The notes beneath the pieces are model-generated. The model searched no databases. It was given only the letters and a program-made list of their open reading frames with translations, and had not been told where the DNA came from. Made by a program: the position numbers and the translations under genes. This document shows positions 18,988-29,481 of a DNA stretch of 52,840 nt, in pieces (the first letter of the stretch is position 1; the number at the start of each line of letters is the position of its first letter). The stretch lies in NCBI GenBank assembly GCA_001969505.1, contig LSSK01000114.1, forward strand, positions 1-52,840. Reading direction: 5' to 3'. Source of the DNA: Zancudomyces culisetae (Eukaryota; Kickxellomycota; Harpellomycetes; Harpellales; Legeriomycetaceae).

Positions 18988-21540
18988 ATGTACAATACAA
19001 GAGTAGAAAGTATGGATAGAGTGGATAAAGTAGATATGATAAATAGGATGAACGCAATAAATACAATGGATAGAGTGGATAGGATTGATAGAGTGGATAG
19101 AATGGATAGAATGGATAGAATGGATAGGCTTGAAAGGCTTGATAGGATGGAGGGAATAGATAGGATGAATAGGATTGATAGGATTGATAGGCTGAACAGA
19201 ATGGAAAGAGTTAATATGATAGAGGGAGGAGAGAGGAGAGAGGAGAGATTCAGCAATGGAGTGGATAACCTACCACCAATGCATAGGGTTGCAGATAAAG
19301 CGAAACAAGAGTTGGGTAGATTAGAAGGGAATAGGTGGATGGAACGATCGCCCGCAAAAGATCTGAGAGGAGGAGCAGGGATAGGAGCAGGAGGAGGAGG
19401 AGGGGAAGAAGGCAGAAGAGATGAGGAATCAGAGAAGAGAGCAGTTAGACTTCCATCAATAAACTTTTTGACAAACATGGTACAAGATGAAGAAGAGGAC
19501 AAAAGCAAAACATATTATGACAAGTATCAAGAGCAACGGCGGCAGGCAGGTTTTGGAAAAGAATATTATTATGAAGATCAAAGGCGAGGATATGAAATAA
19601 GAGCAGAAAGGGAAACCCCTAGATACAATGGATTGGAAGGAATGAGACTGGAAAACAGATATGGAATGAACAGAGAAGATAGACAAGTGGGATACAAAGA
19701 ACCAGCAAAGATGGGAGGCAGTTGGTTATATAATAAAGGGGAAGAGTTTGGTTCAAGAGATGGAGTAAGAGGATTGAATACAATGTCATCGACGGGTACG
19801 ACTACAGGTACAGCTACAGGAAAGACAACAGGAGGAATAGCTACAACTGCGACAACAGCAGCAAGAACAACAGGTTCAGTAACATCAACAAATACAACGA
19901 CAGCAGGAATAGCGGCATTGGCAGTGAGAAGAAATATAGGTGTAGAAAACGGTAATAAGAGTGAAGAAGAAGGAATAAAAAAGGGAGAGCGACGCAAACG
20001 CAGCGCAGATGCACTTGACCAGGCACGGATGGCAAGCCGAGGAGCAAAAGGAAAAAAGGGATCAGTCGGACCAACTTTTTGTGTAAACTGCAAAACCACA
20101 AGCACGCCGTTGTGGAGAAGAGACGGGCAAGGTAAGCAGGTGTGTAATGCATGTGGATTATATCTCAAATCGTACGGACGTATGCGCCCAGTCCAGCCAG
20201 CTAGTCTGGAAGCCAATCTCTCAATTTTAAACAAAGCAATCAATTCGCATATGGGCGATGTCCAGCTTTCCGACCGGCCAATTGCATCTATTGTCCCGCT
20301 AATCAACCGGTTGCCTGTGATGCAAAAAGATTCTGCACTTGATTCAGCATCTAAACCTTCAATCAAGCTAATGTCTCCACAGCGTCCCATCGACCATAAC
20401 AGTAACAATAACCATAATCACAACCATAATCACAACAATAACAATAACAATAACAATAATCACAACAGTAATCACAATCACAATCACAACTCGCCTCATT
20501 CTGCTAAAAAATCATGCAGTGATTCTGCAGATAAATGCCCTGGAAATGGCAGCTGTAACGGTAAAGGTGGCGAGCCAAGCTGCAACGGCTGCCCTACTTT
20601 TAACCAGACTCAAATCCGTAACGGCACCAGCGTTGTTGACCGTCGCTCCCGTACCAAAAAGACCAAGCTTGATGAATTCTCTGTAGACGCCCTTAACGGA
20701 ATCCAGCCTGTCTGCCACAACTGCAGCGCCGTCTGTACGCCTTTGTGGCGCAGAGACGACAATGGTCGCCCTATCTGCAACGCCTGTGGTCTGTACTACA
20801 AGCTGCACAAGCAGAACCGCCCTCCAAGCATGAAGAAAAACATCATCAAACGCAGAGCTCGTGGAATCTTCCCCGGCACAAGCACCTCTCCATCAAATCC
20901 TCCCTCTCTCATGCCTCACCCTTCCTTCTCGCCTCCTTCATCTTCTGCTGCCAACCCTTCTTCTCTTTCTGCCAAAATGTCTTCCAACATCCACGAAATC
21001 GAAGACTACGGCTCTCTTGTTCGCCGTAACTCTGCTCTTTTTGACGACAACCATTCTTCCCAGTCTCCAATAAGCGTCACTCTTGATAATGACATTGCTG
21101 TTGACTATGAATCCGAGGATGATCCCAAACCATCTTCTCGCAGTGCTCTGGTTTCTCTAGACTCTCTCGCTCTTGCCGCTGAAATCCAAGTTGGTTCCAA
21201 ACCCTCTTCTTCTGCTAACCACCCCCCTCGCAATACCTCTCCAACTCTTGCCCCCCTTAAAAAAAACTCTCCTATGCAGTTCAAATCTGCCACTCCTAAT
21301 TCTCGCCCTGCAAACTTAAACTCTCCTTCTATTCTCAATTCTGATCCTTCCAACTCAAACTCCAATTCTGCAAACAAGAGCCGCTCCTTAAATGTCGACC
21401 TGACTGAAATTGATCAGGTTGTCCGGATTCCTGAAGAAGCCCAGCGTTATCGAGAAGAGCTTTTGCTCAAAGTCGGAAAACTCCAAGATATGCTGACCAA
21501 ATCCACAATGATTCTGGACTATCTTGATAAAATTTCATAA
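18988..21540 (+). CDS. SRE1: Iron-responsive GATA transcription repressor (SreA/Fep1/Urbs1 type)
   Basis: An 850-residue, two-finger GATA factor. Finger 1 has Cys365, 368, 386 and 389; finger 2 has Cys576, 579, 597 and 600; both are C-X2-C-X17-C-X2-C with TPLWRRD and CNACGLY, and finger 2 is followed by a basic tail (KKNIIKRRAR). Between them is the Cys-rich CPGNGSC...CNGC motif (Cys517, 523, 532, 535), the hallmark of fungal GATA regulators that sense iron and repress siderophore and iron-uptake genes. A C-terminal heptad helix (about residues 812-847) fits the dimerisation region of this family. Unusual are an N-terminal region of hydrophobic-acidic-Arg triplets (residues 10-75) and an Asn/His-rich linker (about 470-507). 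The first ATG is used; the frame has no intron. The exact family name depends on the lineage. Confidence 0.9.
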   Translation: MYNTRVESMDRVDKVDMINRMNAINTMDRVDRIDRVDRMDRMDRMDRLERLDRMEGIDRMNRIDRIDRLNRMERVNMIEGGERREERFSNGVDNLPPMHRVADKAKQELGRLEGNRWMERSPAKDLRGGAGIGAGGGGGEEGRRDEESEKRAVRLPSINFLTNMVQDEEEDKSKTYYDKYQEQRRQAGFGKEYYYEDQRRGYEIRAERETPRYNGLEGMRLENRYGMNREDRQVGYKEPAKMGGSWLYNKGEEFGSRDGVRGLNTMSSTGTTTGTATGKTTGGIATTATTAARTTGSVTSTNTTTAGIAALAVRRNIGVENGNKSEEEGIKKGERRKRSADALDQARMASRGAKGKKGSVGPTFCVNCKTTSTPLWRRDGQGKQVCNACGLYLKSYGRMRPVQPASLEANLSILNKAINSHMGDVQLSDRPIASIVPLINRLPVMQKDSALDSASKPSIKLMSPQRPIDHNSNNNHNHNHNHNNNNNNNNNHNSNHNHNHNSPHSAKKSCSDSADKCPGNGSCNGKGGEPSCNGCPTFNQTQIRNGTSVVDRRSRTKKTKLDEFSVDALNGIQPVCHNCSAVCTPLWRRDDNGRPICNACGLYYKLHKQNRPPSMKKNIIKRRARGIFPGTSTSPSNPPSLMPHPSFSPPSSSAANPSSLSAKMSSNIHEIEDYGSLVRRNSALFDDNHSSQSPISVTLDNDIAVDYESEDDPKPSSRSALVSLDSLALAAEIQVGSKPSSSANHPPRNTSPTLAPLKKNSPMQFKSATPNSRPANLNSPSILNSDPSNSNSNSANKSRSLNVDLTEIDQVVRIPEEAQRYREELLLKVGKLQDMLTKSTMILDYLDKIS
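19015..19223 (+). repeat. Degenerate GATAG(A/G) tandem array encoding MDR/IDR triplets
   Basis: About 16 GATA tetramers in 210 bp, mostly in 9-bp units of the GATAGAATG or GATAGGATT type, within the 5' coding region of the GATA factor. They encode repeated Met/Ile/Val-Asp-Arg triplets. Confidence 0.8.
20398..20496 (+). repeat. Asn/His codon microsatellite (AAC/CAC)
   Basis: Alternating AAC, AAT and CAC/CAT codons in the GATA-factor linker between finger 1 and the Cys-rich motif encode a run of Asn and His. Length polymorphism between strains is likely. Confidence 0.8.
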
Positions 21541-21782
21541 TTATTCTATTTATTTTTGTATTAATTAGCCACCTTTTTGCTGTGCCCTTATTTATCTCTT
21601 TCAACACTATAGATTCATTTTTTTAATTTTTTTTTCATTATTCATTTTCTAATAAGTCAATCAACATTCTACCACCTATATAATCCTGTATACATTTATT
21701 TATATATTTCATTGAGAAATAAACCATCTAAACTCAGATAAAAATACAGAACAAGATTTTCACATTTCCAAAAACTCAGAAA

Positions 21783-24700
21783 ATGGATCTTGTAGAAAAG
21801 CTTTTTCAAAATAAAGATATTGTTGACCTGGTTTCTACGCATAATGTAAGTTGCATACTACGTCCCATTTAGTCAATTTCTCTCTCCGCCTCAACTTTTG
21901 TTTTTTTTTGACTTTAAAAGAAAACGTAAATAACATTTATATATTATAATAATAATAATGTATTGTAGGTAAGTGGCGAAACTCAGGACCAAATTGCGAG
22001 CCAAATCACACAAGAACTTCATAATTCCATCTTGGAGCCAACCCTCCATCCTTCGTCCAATTCCGATCAGCTATTAAAATCTCTACAACGAAACATCCCT
22101 GTAGGAATCACATTAAATGAACTGTACAACACCAGTCAACCCCGCTTCAATGCCAATTTTACTCGGCTAGATTTTGCCAGAAATGTAACTACAAACAAAG
22201 TTGTTCAAGTCACTGGAACTCGGGTAAAAGACCGGCTCGGTATTGAGGGAGAACATGAAGGCATAGGCGGAAAGAAAGTAGAGGGTGGAGTCCAGGAAAT
22301 GTATAGTGGCCAGGATGTCTACGCCAGAGGAAAACTGTTGGGAAAACCGTTTTTGCCAGGCAGTAGTGATAGTAGAACAGGAGAAGCTCATACACAAACG
22401 AAGCTTAATATTGATTGGGAAGCTTTATGGGAGGATATTTCACAGGAAAGTAAGTATTTCAGCAAGATTCCGGGTCTTGTTGATTCAGCTACAGATTCCG
22501 AAAACAAATTCAAGAGTAATAGTAAGAGCAAGAGCGAGGAGTTAAAAGAGCCTGCAAATTCTGGCTTGAAACGAATAGAGACAAAAAGCAAAATACAGGT
22601 GGATATTGAAAAGTACTCGGAAGTAAATACACGAGTGGAAACTCCATCACCAACAACCCAATTGCAGCCTGTTAATAGCGAAAAAGACGCTACTAATCAA
22701 AGACTGGGTACCCGGCAGGAGGATTCAGTCGTTGATCAAATTATAGAAACAACCAAGGTAGACGAAAAACAGGTTGAACAAAATGGTAAAGATAAAAATA
22801 ACAAAAAGTGGGCGGTAATAGTTCCGCCAGAAGAAAGCGGCAAAAACTACGACGATCTCTTGAATCCAGCAATAAAGTATCCGTTTGAGCTAGACGGATT
22901 TCAGAAAGAAGCTATATGTCGTTTAGAACATAGCGAAAACGTGTTTGTGGCAGCCCACACTTCAGCTGGCAAGACAGTAGTCGCTGAATACGCGATTGCA
23001 CTATCAATGGCGCACATGACCAAAACGATATATACTTCACCTATAAAAGCACTGTCAAATCAAAAATTCCGTGAGTTTTGCGATAAGTTTGGAGCGGACA
23101 ACGTTGGAATCATTACGGGAGATGTGGTGGTACGACCAGAAGCAAGTGCGGTGATAATGACAACCGAGATTTTGCGAATGATGCTGTACAGAGGCGCAGA
23201 TATGCTGAGGGATGTTGAATTTGTAGTGCTTGACGAGGTTCATTATGTTAATGATACAGACCGTGGTGTGGTGTGGGAAGAAGTGATTATCATGCTACCC
23301 AAACACGTTACTTTGGTTTTGCTTAGTGCAACTGTATCCAACACACTGGAGTTTAGTGAATGGGTTGGTCGGACCCGAAAGAGTGAAGTGTATGTAGTCA
23401 GCACACCAAAGCGACCGGTACCACTAGAACATTATTTGTATATCCCCACAATTACTACTACGACTGTTACAAATGGTAGCCGACAACGGTTAGCAGCTGA
23501 AGATTCACTTGAAAAACATGGAATCTACAAAATTGTCAACGAACACGGCGAATTCAACACAGATACCTACAAAACTGCCGTACGAGACCAGTCGTTATCA
23601 GCAAAACAAGCTGAATCGGGCCAGCCAAAACAAAAACGGCCAGAACTTAAAACCAAATCCAAGGCAGGCAGCAACAGCAGTTTTGGTACCAATCGGATGG
23701 TCCAGAAAGCATCACAGGCTGCATTTGGCATGCTTTCACCTTCATTCTATTCATCGTTCACTCCGTTGTATTCTCATTCGGCTAGTCACAACGTAGGTAG
23801 TAGCTATGCTGAGTTGACCCAGCTGGTCAATACACTGAAACTCAAGGGCTTGACTCCAGCTGTTATGTTTGTGTTTTCGCGTAAACGTTGCCAGGAATAC
23901 GCAGAGGCGCTAACCAACACCTCGTTCCTGACCTCCAAACAAAGTGCGTATGTCCACCGCTTTATTGCCACCAGTTTGTCGTCGCTAAACAAGAGCGACC
24001 GCGAACTACCGCAGGTTATTAACATGACGTCGCTCCTCAAGCGCGGAATCGGTACTCACCACAGCGGCCTGTTGCCAATTCTCAAGGAAATTGTCGAGAT
24101 CTTGTTTAGTCGCAACCTGATTGGTATTCTGTTTGCCACCGAAACATTCGCAATGGGTGTAAATATGCCTGCAAAGGCTGTAATCTTCAGCGGTTTGCAA
24201 AAGCACGATGGTACCAGTTTCCGTGATTTGCTGAGTAGTGAATATACTCAAATGAGTGGTCGTGCTGGTCGCCGTGGGCTTGACCGCACAGGCACTGTCA
24301 TTCTGGCTCCTGTTATTTCCAGAAAGAATTTGGCCAAGCCCGATTCAGCCTTTTTGTACAATCTGATTTTGGGTAAGGCTGGCAAGTTGATTTCACAGTT
24401 CAAGCTTTCATATTCAATGATTCTAAACCTATTTCGTGCAAACAAAATCCGTGTTGAAGATATGATCAAAAAAAGCTTTTGTGAACATGACAGTGCCTCC
24501 CACCACCCACAAATTCTCGAGTTGATTAAACAACATACCGCCCAACTTGCCTTGCTGGATTCTCCTGAAAACAAACTCGACTGCCAGTACTGTTCTGATT
24601 CCATCGAAAGCCTTTACAAACTCTGTCTAGACCTTGCTAATTCCCACTTTTATCTCTACTCCTTGCAGCCCCGTAGTCTGCTTGCCAAAGATAGATTTGT

Positions 24701-26000
24701 CGTTGTTTATCTCCACAACTATGGAAACTGTCTTGCCACTGTTTCTCACCACCCTCCTTCTCTTTTCTCTCCCGAAAACCATAATTCCCGCATCAAGCTG
24801 TCTCTCTTTTTACCTGCCCATTACACTATCCCCACTGATTTGCTTAACTCTGAGCTAGCTTCTGACTACTCCTTTGAATTTCCAACTTCTGATGTCTTGC
24901 CTCCAATCTTTAACTACAATCTTGATTCTCTTTGCCTCTCCTTCTCAAACATGCGTCCCCAATCTGCTCAAATTCCTCTTGCCTTAATCACTTGTATATG
25001 TGACCAATTCTACGATGGAAACGATCCCTCTTTCCTCACCCAATCCGATCTTTCTATAAAGCGTTCCATGAACGTTACTCTAGAATACGCCCTCCTATTA
25101 AAAAGCAGAAACTCTACCCTTGACTCTCTCCTCTCTCTCACCAAATCCTCGCCCATCCTTTCCTGCCCCAACTTCAACTCCCACTTTGCTCTTGTCAACC
25201 ATAAATCCGCCTTATTGTACCAACTTACCAATCTACAATTCTCTATTTCTTCTCTAAACCTTGCTCTAGTTCCCGAATACAACGTCAGAGTTCGTGTTCT
25301 TAAACACCTAAACTATCTCACTCCCTCAAACACCCTTACTACAAAAGGTCTCAGCTGCTGCGTTATTTCTTCCACCTCCGACTCCCTCCTCCTCACCGAG
25401 TTCATGTTTGGTTTTGATGCCCTCTCGTCCTTTTCTCCCCAGGAAATTGTTGCCATTCTCAGTGGATTCGCTCTTCAACAATCCTCTAGTTCAACTTCTC
25501 TACCTTCCTCTCCCTATGAATGCTCCTTTGATTCCAACCTGGTTTCTGTCGGTTCATCTTCTGTCTCCAATATTAACTCGGCTCTTTCTTGTATTTTTGA
25601 TCTTGCTGTTAAAATTCAACATGCCCAGTCACTCTACACTCTTTCCTCCTCCACATCATCTACCTCCTCTGTTTCGTCTGATCCAAACTCAAATACCAAC
25701 CAGCAATCTCTACCTGTATGCTCCTACAACCCACTACTCATTCCTGCCACTTACTTGTGGGCTGATGCCCTGCCATTCAAGGATATTTGCCACTACTACT
25801 CCTCCATGACATCTTCTCCTTCCTCTACTATTGTCGACGAAGGTCTAATTATCCGAACTGTCCTCAGAATTAATGACCTTCTTGAAAACCTCAACAACTT
25901 TATTCTTATCACTGGCATGTCTCAATACGCCCCCATTCTTGCTCAGTGCAAACAATTAATTACTCGTGATATTGCCTTTGCTTCTTCACTATACTACTAA
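21783..26000 (+). CDS. SKI2: Ski2-type DExH RNA helicase of the SKI complex (one intron)
   Basis: Exons 21783-21845 and 21969-26000, with a 123-bp intron (GTAAGT...TTGTAG); about 1,364 residues, as expected for Ski2 (about 1,290 in budding yeast). Exon 1 encodes MDLVEKLFQN; without it the frame has no ATG near its 5' end. Helicase motifs in order: FELDGFQKEAI, Walker A AHTSAGKT (about residues 350-357), TSPIKALSNQK, TTEILRMML, DEVH (about 443-446), LLSATVSN, GILFATETFAMGVNMP and QMSGRAGRRGLDRTG (about 785). An insertion between the two RecA lobes precedes the arch domain and C-terminal DSHCT region. Ski2 works with Ski3 and Ski8 to feed RNA into the cytoplasmic exosome. The paralogue Mtr4 lacks this N-terminal extension and divergent insertion, so Ski2 fits better. 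The 3' half is strikingly pyrimidine-rich. Confidence 0.92.
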
Positions 26001-26169
26001 TTTTCTTTTATTTATTCACTAAAAATGTATATTTACCCACCTTACCCCCACACCTTTCTCCTCTCTTTATCATTTATGAATATTTACCAATTTTTTTAAA
26101 AGCGAAAAAAAAGCAAAAAAAAAAAACTATTTCTACTACTACGATCTAGTTTTTTTTTGTTTTATTCAA

Positions 26170-26955
26170 CTAAAGCTTGGATACGTATCCACCTGCAGTC
26201 ATGTCATCAGACAACAACGAAATCACTGCCTCTCTGTGGTTTTCTGATTTGATCAGCCTAAACGCCTCTCCCCGATTTAATGCCTTTTTTCCTAGCAATC
26301 GTGCCTGCTTCAGTGCAGTTGGAAGCACATCTTTTTCTGACACCGCTGCGTCAACAAGTCCTACAGCAACTGCTTCAGTAGCTGTAAACCGATGGCCTTC
26401 AAGCAAGCACTTTCGAAGATTACTTGCATCACTTAGTTTTGATCGAACTAGCGACACCATTGCTGGCTCTAGTGACATTGCGAGGTCAACCTCGTTCATA
26501 CAGATAAATCCGCGATCTTGACGCATTATTCTGTAATCTTGTGCACATGCAAGCATACATCCGCCAGCAAATGCATGACCGTTGATTGCTGCAATGACTG
26601 GTATTCTGAATGTCAACAAACGCGCGTACACGCCGTGTAGTTTTGGATAGAACACTTTTTGGTTGGCCTGGGCCTTTTCAATGTTCAACCCATTGGAGTA
26701 AAACTTTCCACTTGATGTAGTAACCACGCTTCCACCGACATTCTTGTGCTCTTCGGAGAGCGTAAGAATTGCGGATTCTACGATATCGAGTGCGCTGTTT
26801 ATCGCATCTAGAAACTCAACATCAATTCGGTTCTCGGGCAGTGACACAAACTCCAATACAAAATGGGTTGGTGCTGACTTGTCTGGTATGTACAACTTGA
26901 CGAGTTTGTTTTGTTCGTTTGGAAAATACTTGGCTTCCATTCTTTGACAATACAC
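26170..26955 (-). CDS. ECI1: Peroxisomal delta3,delta2-enoyl-CoA isomerase/hydratase family protein
   Basis: A 261-residue crotonase-fold protein. Visible motifs are GKFYSNGLNIE (first oxyanion-hole loop), IPVIAAINGHAFAGGCMLACAQDYRIM (second oxyanion-hole loop) and CMNEVDLAM, where the Glu matches the single catalytic acid of Eci-type isomerases. The C terminus is SKL, a canonical PTS1 peroxisomal import signal. The family shifts 3-enoyl-CoA double bonds so that unsaturated fatty acids can enter beta-oxidation. The start could be Met1 (26955) or Met6 (26940, MEAKYF); both leave the domain intact. The gene converges on SKI2, with only 169 bp between stop codons. Crotonase members can differ in specificity, so isomerase is preferred over hydratase on the NEV motif and PTS1. 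Confidence 0.85.
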   Translation of the reverse strand: MYCQRMEAKYFPNEQNKLVKLYIPDKSAPTHFVLEFVSLPENRIDVEFLDAINSALDIVESAILTLSEEHKNVGGSVVTTSSGKFYSNGLNIEKAQANQKVFYPKLHGVYARLLTFRIPVIAAINGHAFAGGCMLACAQDYRIMRQDRGFICMNEVDLAMSLEPAMVSLVRSKLSDASNLRKCLLEGHRFTATEAVAVGLVDAAVSEKDVLPTALKQARLLGKKALNRGEAFRLIKSENHREAVISLLSDDMTAGGYVSKL

Positions 26956-27001
26956 TTTACTACTTTATTTTATTTTGTTTTGTTATACTTGTAAATCAAG
27001 C

Positions 27002-27738
27002 TGGTATATTATTAATATTTATTTTTTGATATTTGACTCTGGGTTTGCCCTGTTTATATCTTTTGAAAATCATGTTCTATAACTTGTTTTGGCAAAAAGA
27101 AAATTAAATAGAAACAAAAATATCACATTACTTTTTCAGATCAAACACGTTTGTTGGTTATTATTTATTGTTTGTTATTCGTCTTGGTCACTTCCCCCCT
27201 CCCGCCCCTTCATTTCTCCCACCTCCTCTGCTCTCATTCTCCTCCTCGCCTCCCCCTCCACCCCTCGTCCTCCTCCACTGAAGTTCAAAGAGCTTGTTCA
27301 TTGCATTATTCATTTTTTCTGCCTTTAAACCCTTGCATATGATTTCCAGTGTTCCGTTTTTTTTTTGTTTTACTCTATTCCTCCTTCCATTGTTCACTTG
27401 CCCTTCTTCCGAGTGCCCCTTTTTTATATGGATACACGTATTTCTACTATTTTTATTTTTGTTTTTATCTTTATTTTGTTCTCTTACACCTTAACCACCA
27501 CCACCACCACTCGTCCTCCCAAGAAAAAAATCACAAGCTTATTTGGATGAACTGTGCTTCATCAATACAATTAACCCTAACCCAATTCCCCTTCATTGCT
27601 CCTCTAATTTCAAACAAATCATTTCAAAAAATAAACTATGATTTGACAAGTAAAAGAAATTAACAACAATAAATTACAATGTGGAATGTCTGCAAAGTAG
27701 CAAATAATTCCGCTCTGAAACTTTGAATTACATAATTT
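27002..27738. repeat. Left copy of an apparently exact 737-bp duplication flanking a gap
   Basis: Bases 27002-27738 read identical to 27951-28687 wherever I compared them (offset 949). The left copy ends at the first N. The short frames in it are non-genic pyrimidine-rich sequence, probably upstream DNA of the isomerase or of the dehydrogenase at 29482. Confidence 0.9.
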
Positions 27739-27950
27739 NNNNNNNNNNNNNNNNNNNNNNNNNNNNNNNNNNNNNNNNNNNNNNNNNNNNNNNNNNNNNN
27801 NNNNNNNNNNNNNNNNNNNNNNNNNNNNNNNNNNNNNNNNNNNNNNNNNNNNNNNNNNNNNNNNNNNNNNNNNNNNNNNNNNNNNNNNNNNNNNNNNNNN
27901 NNNNNNNNNNNNNNNNNNNNNNNNNNNNNNNNNNNNNNNNNNNNNNNNNN
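27739..27950. other. Assembly gap (212 N)
   Basis: A run of N. Because the sequence on both sides is the same, the gap is likely an unmerged contig overlap. Confidence 0.95.
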
Positions 27951-28687
27951 TGGTATATTATTAATATTTATTTTTTGATATTTGACTCTGGGTTTGCCCT
28001 GTTTATATCTTTTGAAAATCATGTTCTATAACTTGTTTTGGCAAAAAGAAAATTAAATAGAAACAAAAATATCACATTACTTTTTCAGATCAAACACGTT
28101 TGTTGGTTATTATTTATTGTTTGTTATTCGTCTTGGTCACTTCCCCCCTCCCGCCCCTTCATTTCTCCCACCTCCTCTGCTCTCATTCTCCTCCTCGCCT
28201 CCCCCTCCACCCCTCGTCCTCCTCCACTGAAGTTCAAAGAGCTTGTTCATTGCATTATTCATTTTTTCTGCCTTTAAACCCTTGCATATGATTTCCAGTG
28301 TTCCGTTTTTTTTTTGTTTTACTCTATTCCTCCTTCCATTGTTCACTTGCCCTTCTTCCGAGTGCCCCTTTTTTATATGGATACACGTATTTCTACTATT
28401 TTTATTTTTGTTTTTATCTTTATTTTGTTCTCTTACACCTTAACCACCACCACCACCACTCGTCCTCCCAAGAAAAAAATCACAAGCTTATTTGGATGAA
28501 CTGTGCTTCATCAATACAATTAACCCTAACCCAATTCCCCTTCATTGCTCCTCTAATTTCAAACAAATCATTTCAAAAAATAAACTATGATTTGACAAGT
28601 AAAAGAAATTAACAACAATAAATTACAATGTGGAATGTCTGCAAAGTAGCAAATAATTCCGCTCTGAAACTTTGAATTACATAATTT
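27951..28687. repeat. Right copy of the duplication flanking the gap
   Basis: Appears base-for-base equal to 27002-27738. It begins at the first base after the N run. Confidence 0.9.
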
Positions 28688-29481
28688 TGGATACCATCCT
28701 CTCCCGCCCCCTCCCCTCCCCTTCACCAACTATTATAAAAATAAATAAATAAATAATTAATTAATTAATTAAAAAAAGCGTAATATAACAAAAGCACACA
28801 TTGCCTTGTTTATTTCAAATGCTAAACTTTCTCTGTAACTTTTACCCCTTTACCCGTTTGTTTTATTTAAATTACTAGCCTACAATAACGTCCCCGAAGT
28901 TGTTTGATTTGCCTTTTTGTAGATGCAAGACTATAAACATACAAAAACTATCTGAATTTTATTACATGTATCATCTACAAATTCACAAATACATTCACCA
29001 ACGCTTATCTCGGTCTTTGAAACACGATGTAAAACCGCATTTTGATCGCCCTTTTTCATTTTATTTTCCCATACCCCATATTCATAGCCATATACTGTTC
29101 ATGTCCATACCATTTTCAATCTCGTCCTACACATCTGTTCAATTCATAGATTTCCTTGATACAGTACCAACCTCAATCCTTTGTCCTCTCCTTCCCCACT
29201 CTTCTCCTCACCCCCCGCCTTTTTTTTTGCTGTAAACCCGTTTTTGTATGAATATCATTCAGTTATATAAATCAGAGGCTCTCTTTATTTGCTCATCTTT
29301 TTAAAATAATTTGTTTTCCAAAATATACACTTTATTTGTCTATATATCTCAAAAACTGACTCACTAACCTTGTAATTATTGATCAAACCTTTTGAAGGCA
29401 AAAGAACAAGAACAAGAACAAGAACAAAAACAAAAACAAAAACAAAAACAGAAAAGACAAAACAAGACAAGACAAGAAAAT
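28688..29481. other. Upstream region of the transhydrogenase gene
   Basis: No gene is seen. A TATATAAA element lies at 29264-29271. A (AAGAAC/AAAAAC)n tract at 29403-29450 lies just before the ATG. An in-frame ATG at 29392 would add a Gln/Lys/Glu repeat that hides the mitochondrial presequence, so it is not favoured. Confidence 0.55.
29403..29450 (+). repeat. AAGAAC/AAAAAC hexamer microsatellite
   Basis: About eight hexamer units in the probable 5' leader of the gene that starts at 29482. Confidence 0.85.

Noticed and set aside
27566-27585. Telomere-like AACCCTAACCC
   Set aside because: Fewer than two units and internal to ordinary sequence; no tandem array.
27089-28612. Paired frames of 60-104 codons as duplicated genes
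   Set aside because: They come from pyrimidine-rich non-coding sequence repeated by the assembly duplication; neither strand shows a domain.
29392-29481. Earlier start of the transhydrogenase with a Gln/Lys/Glu repeat
   Set aside because: The repeat is a microsatellite in the leader; the start at 29482 gives a basic presequence and a length matching the family.
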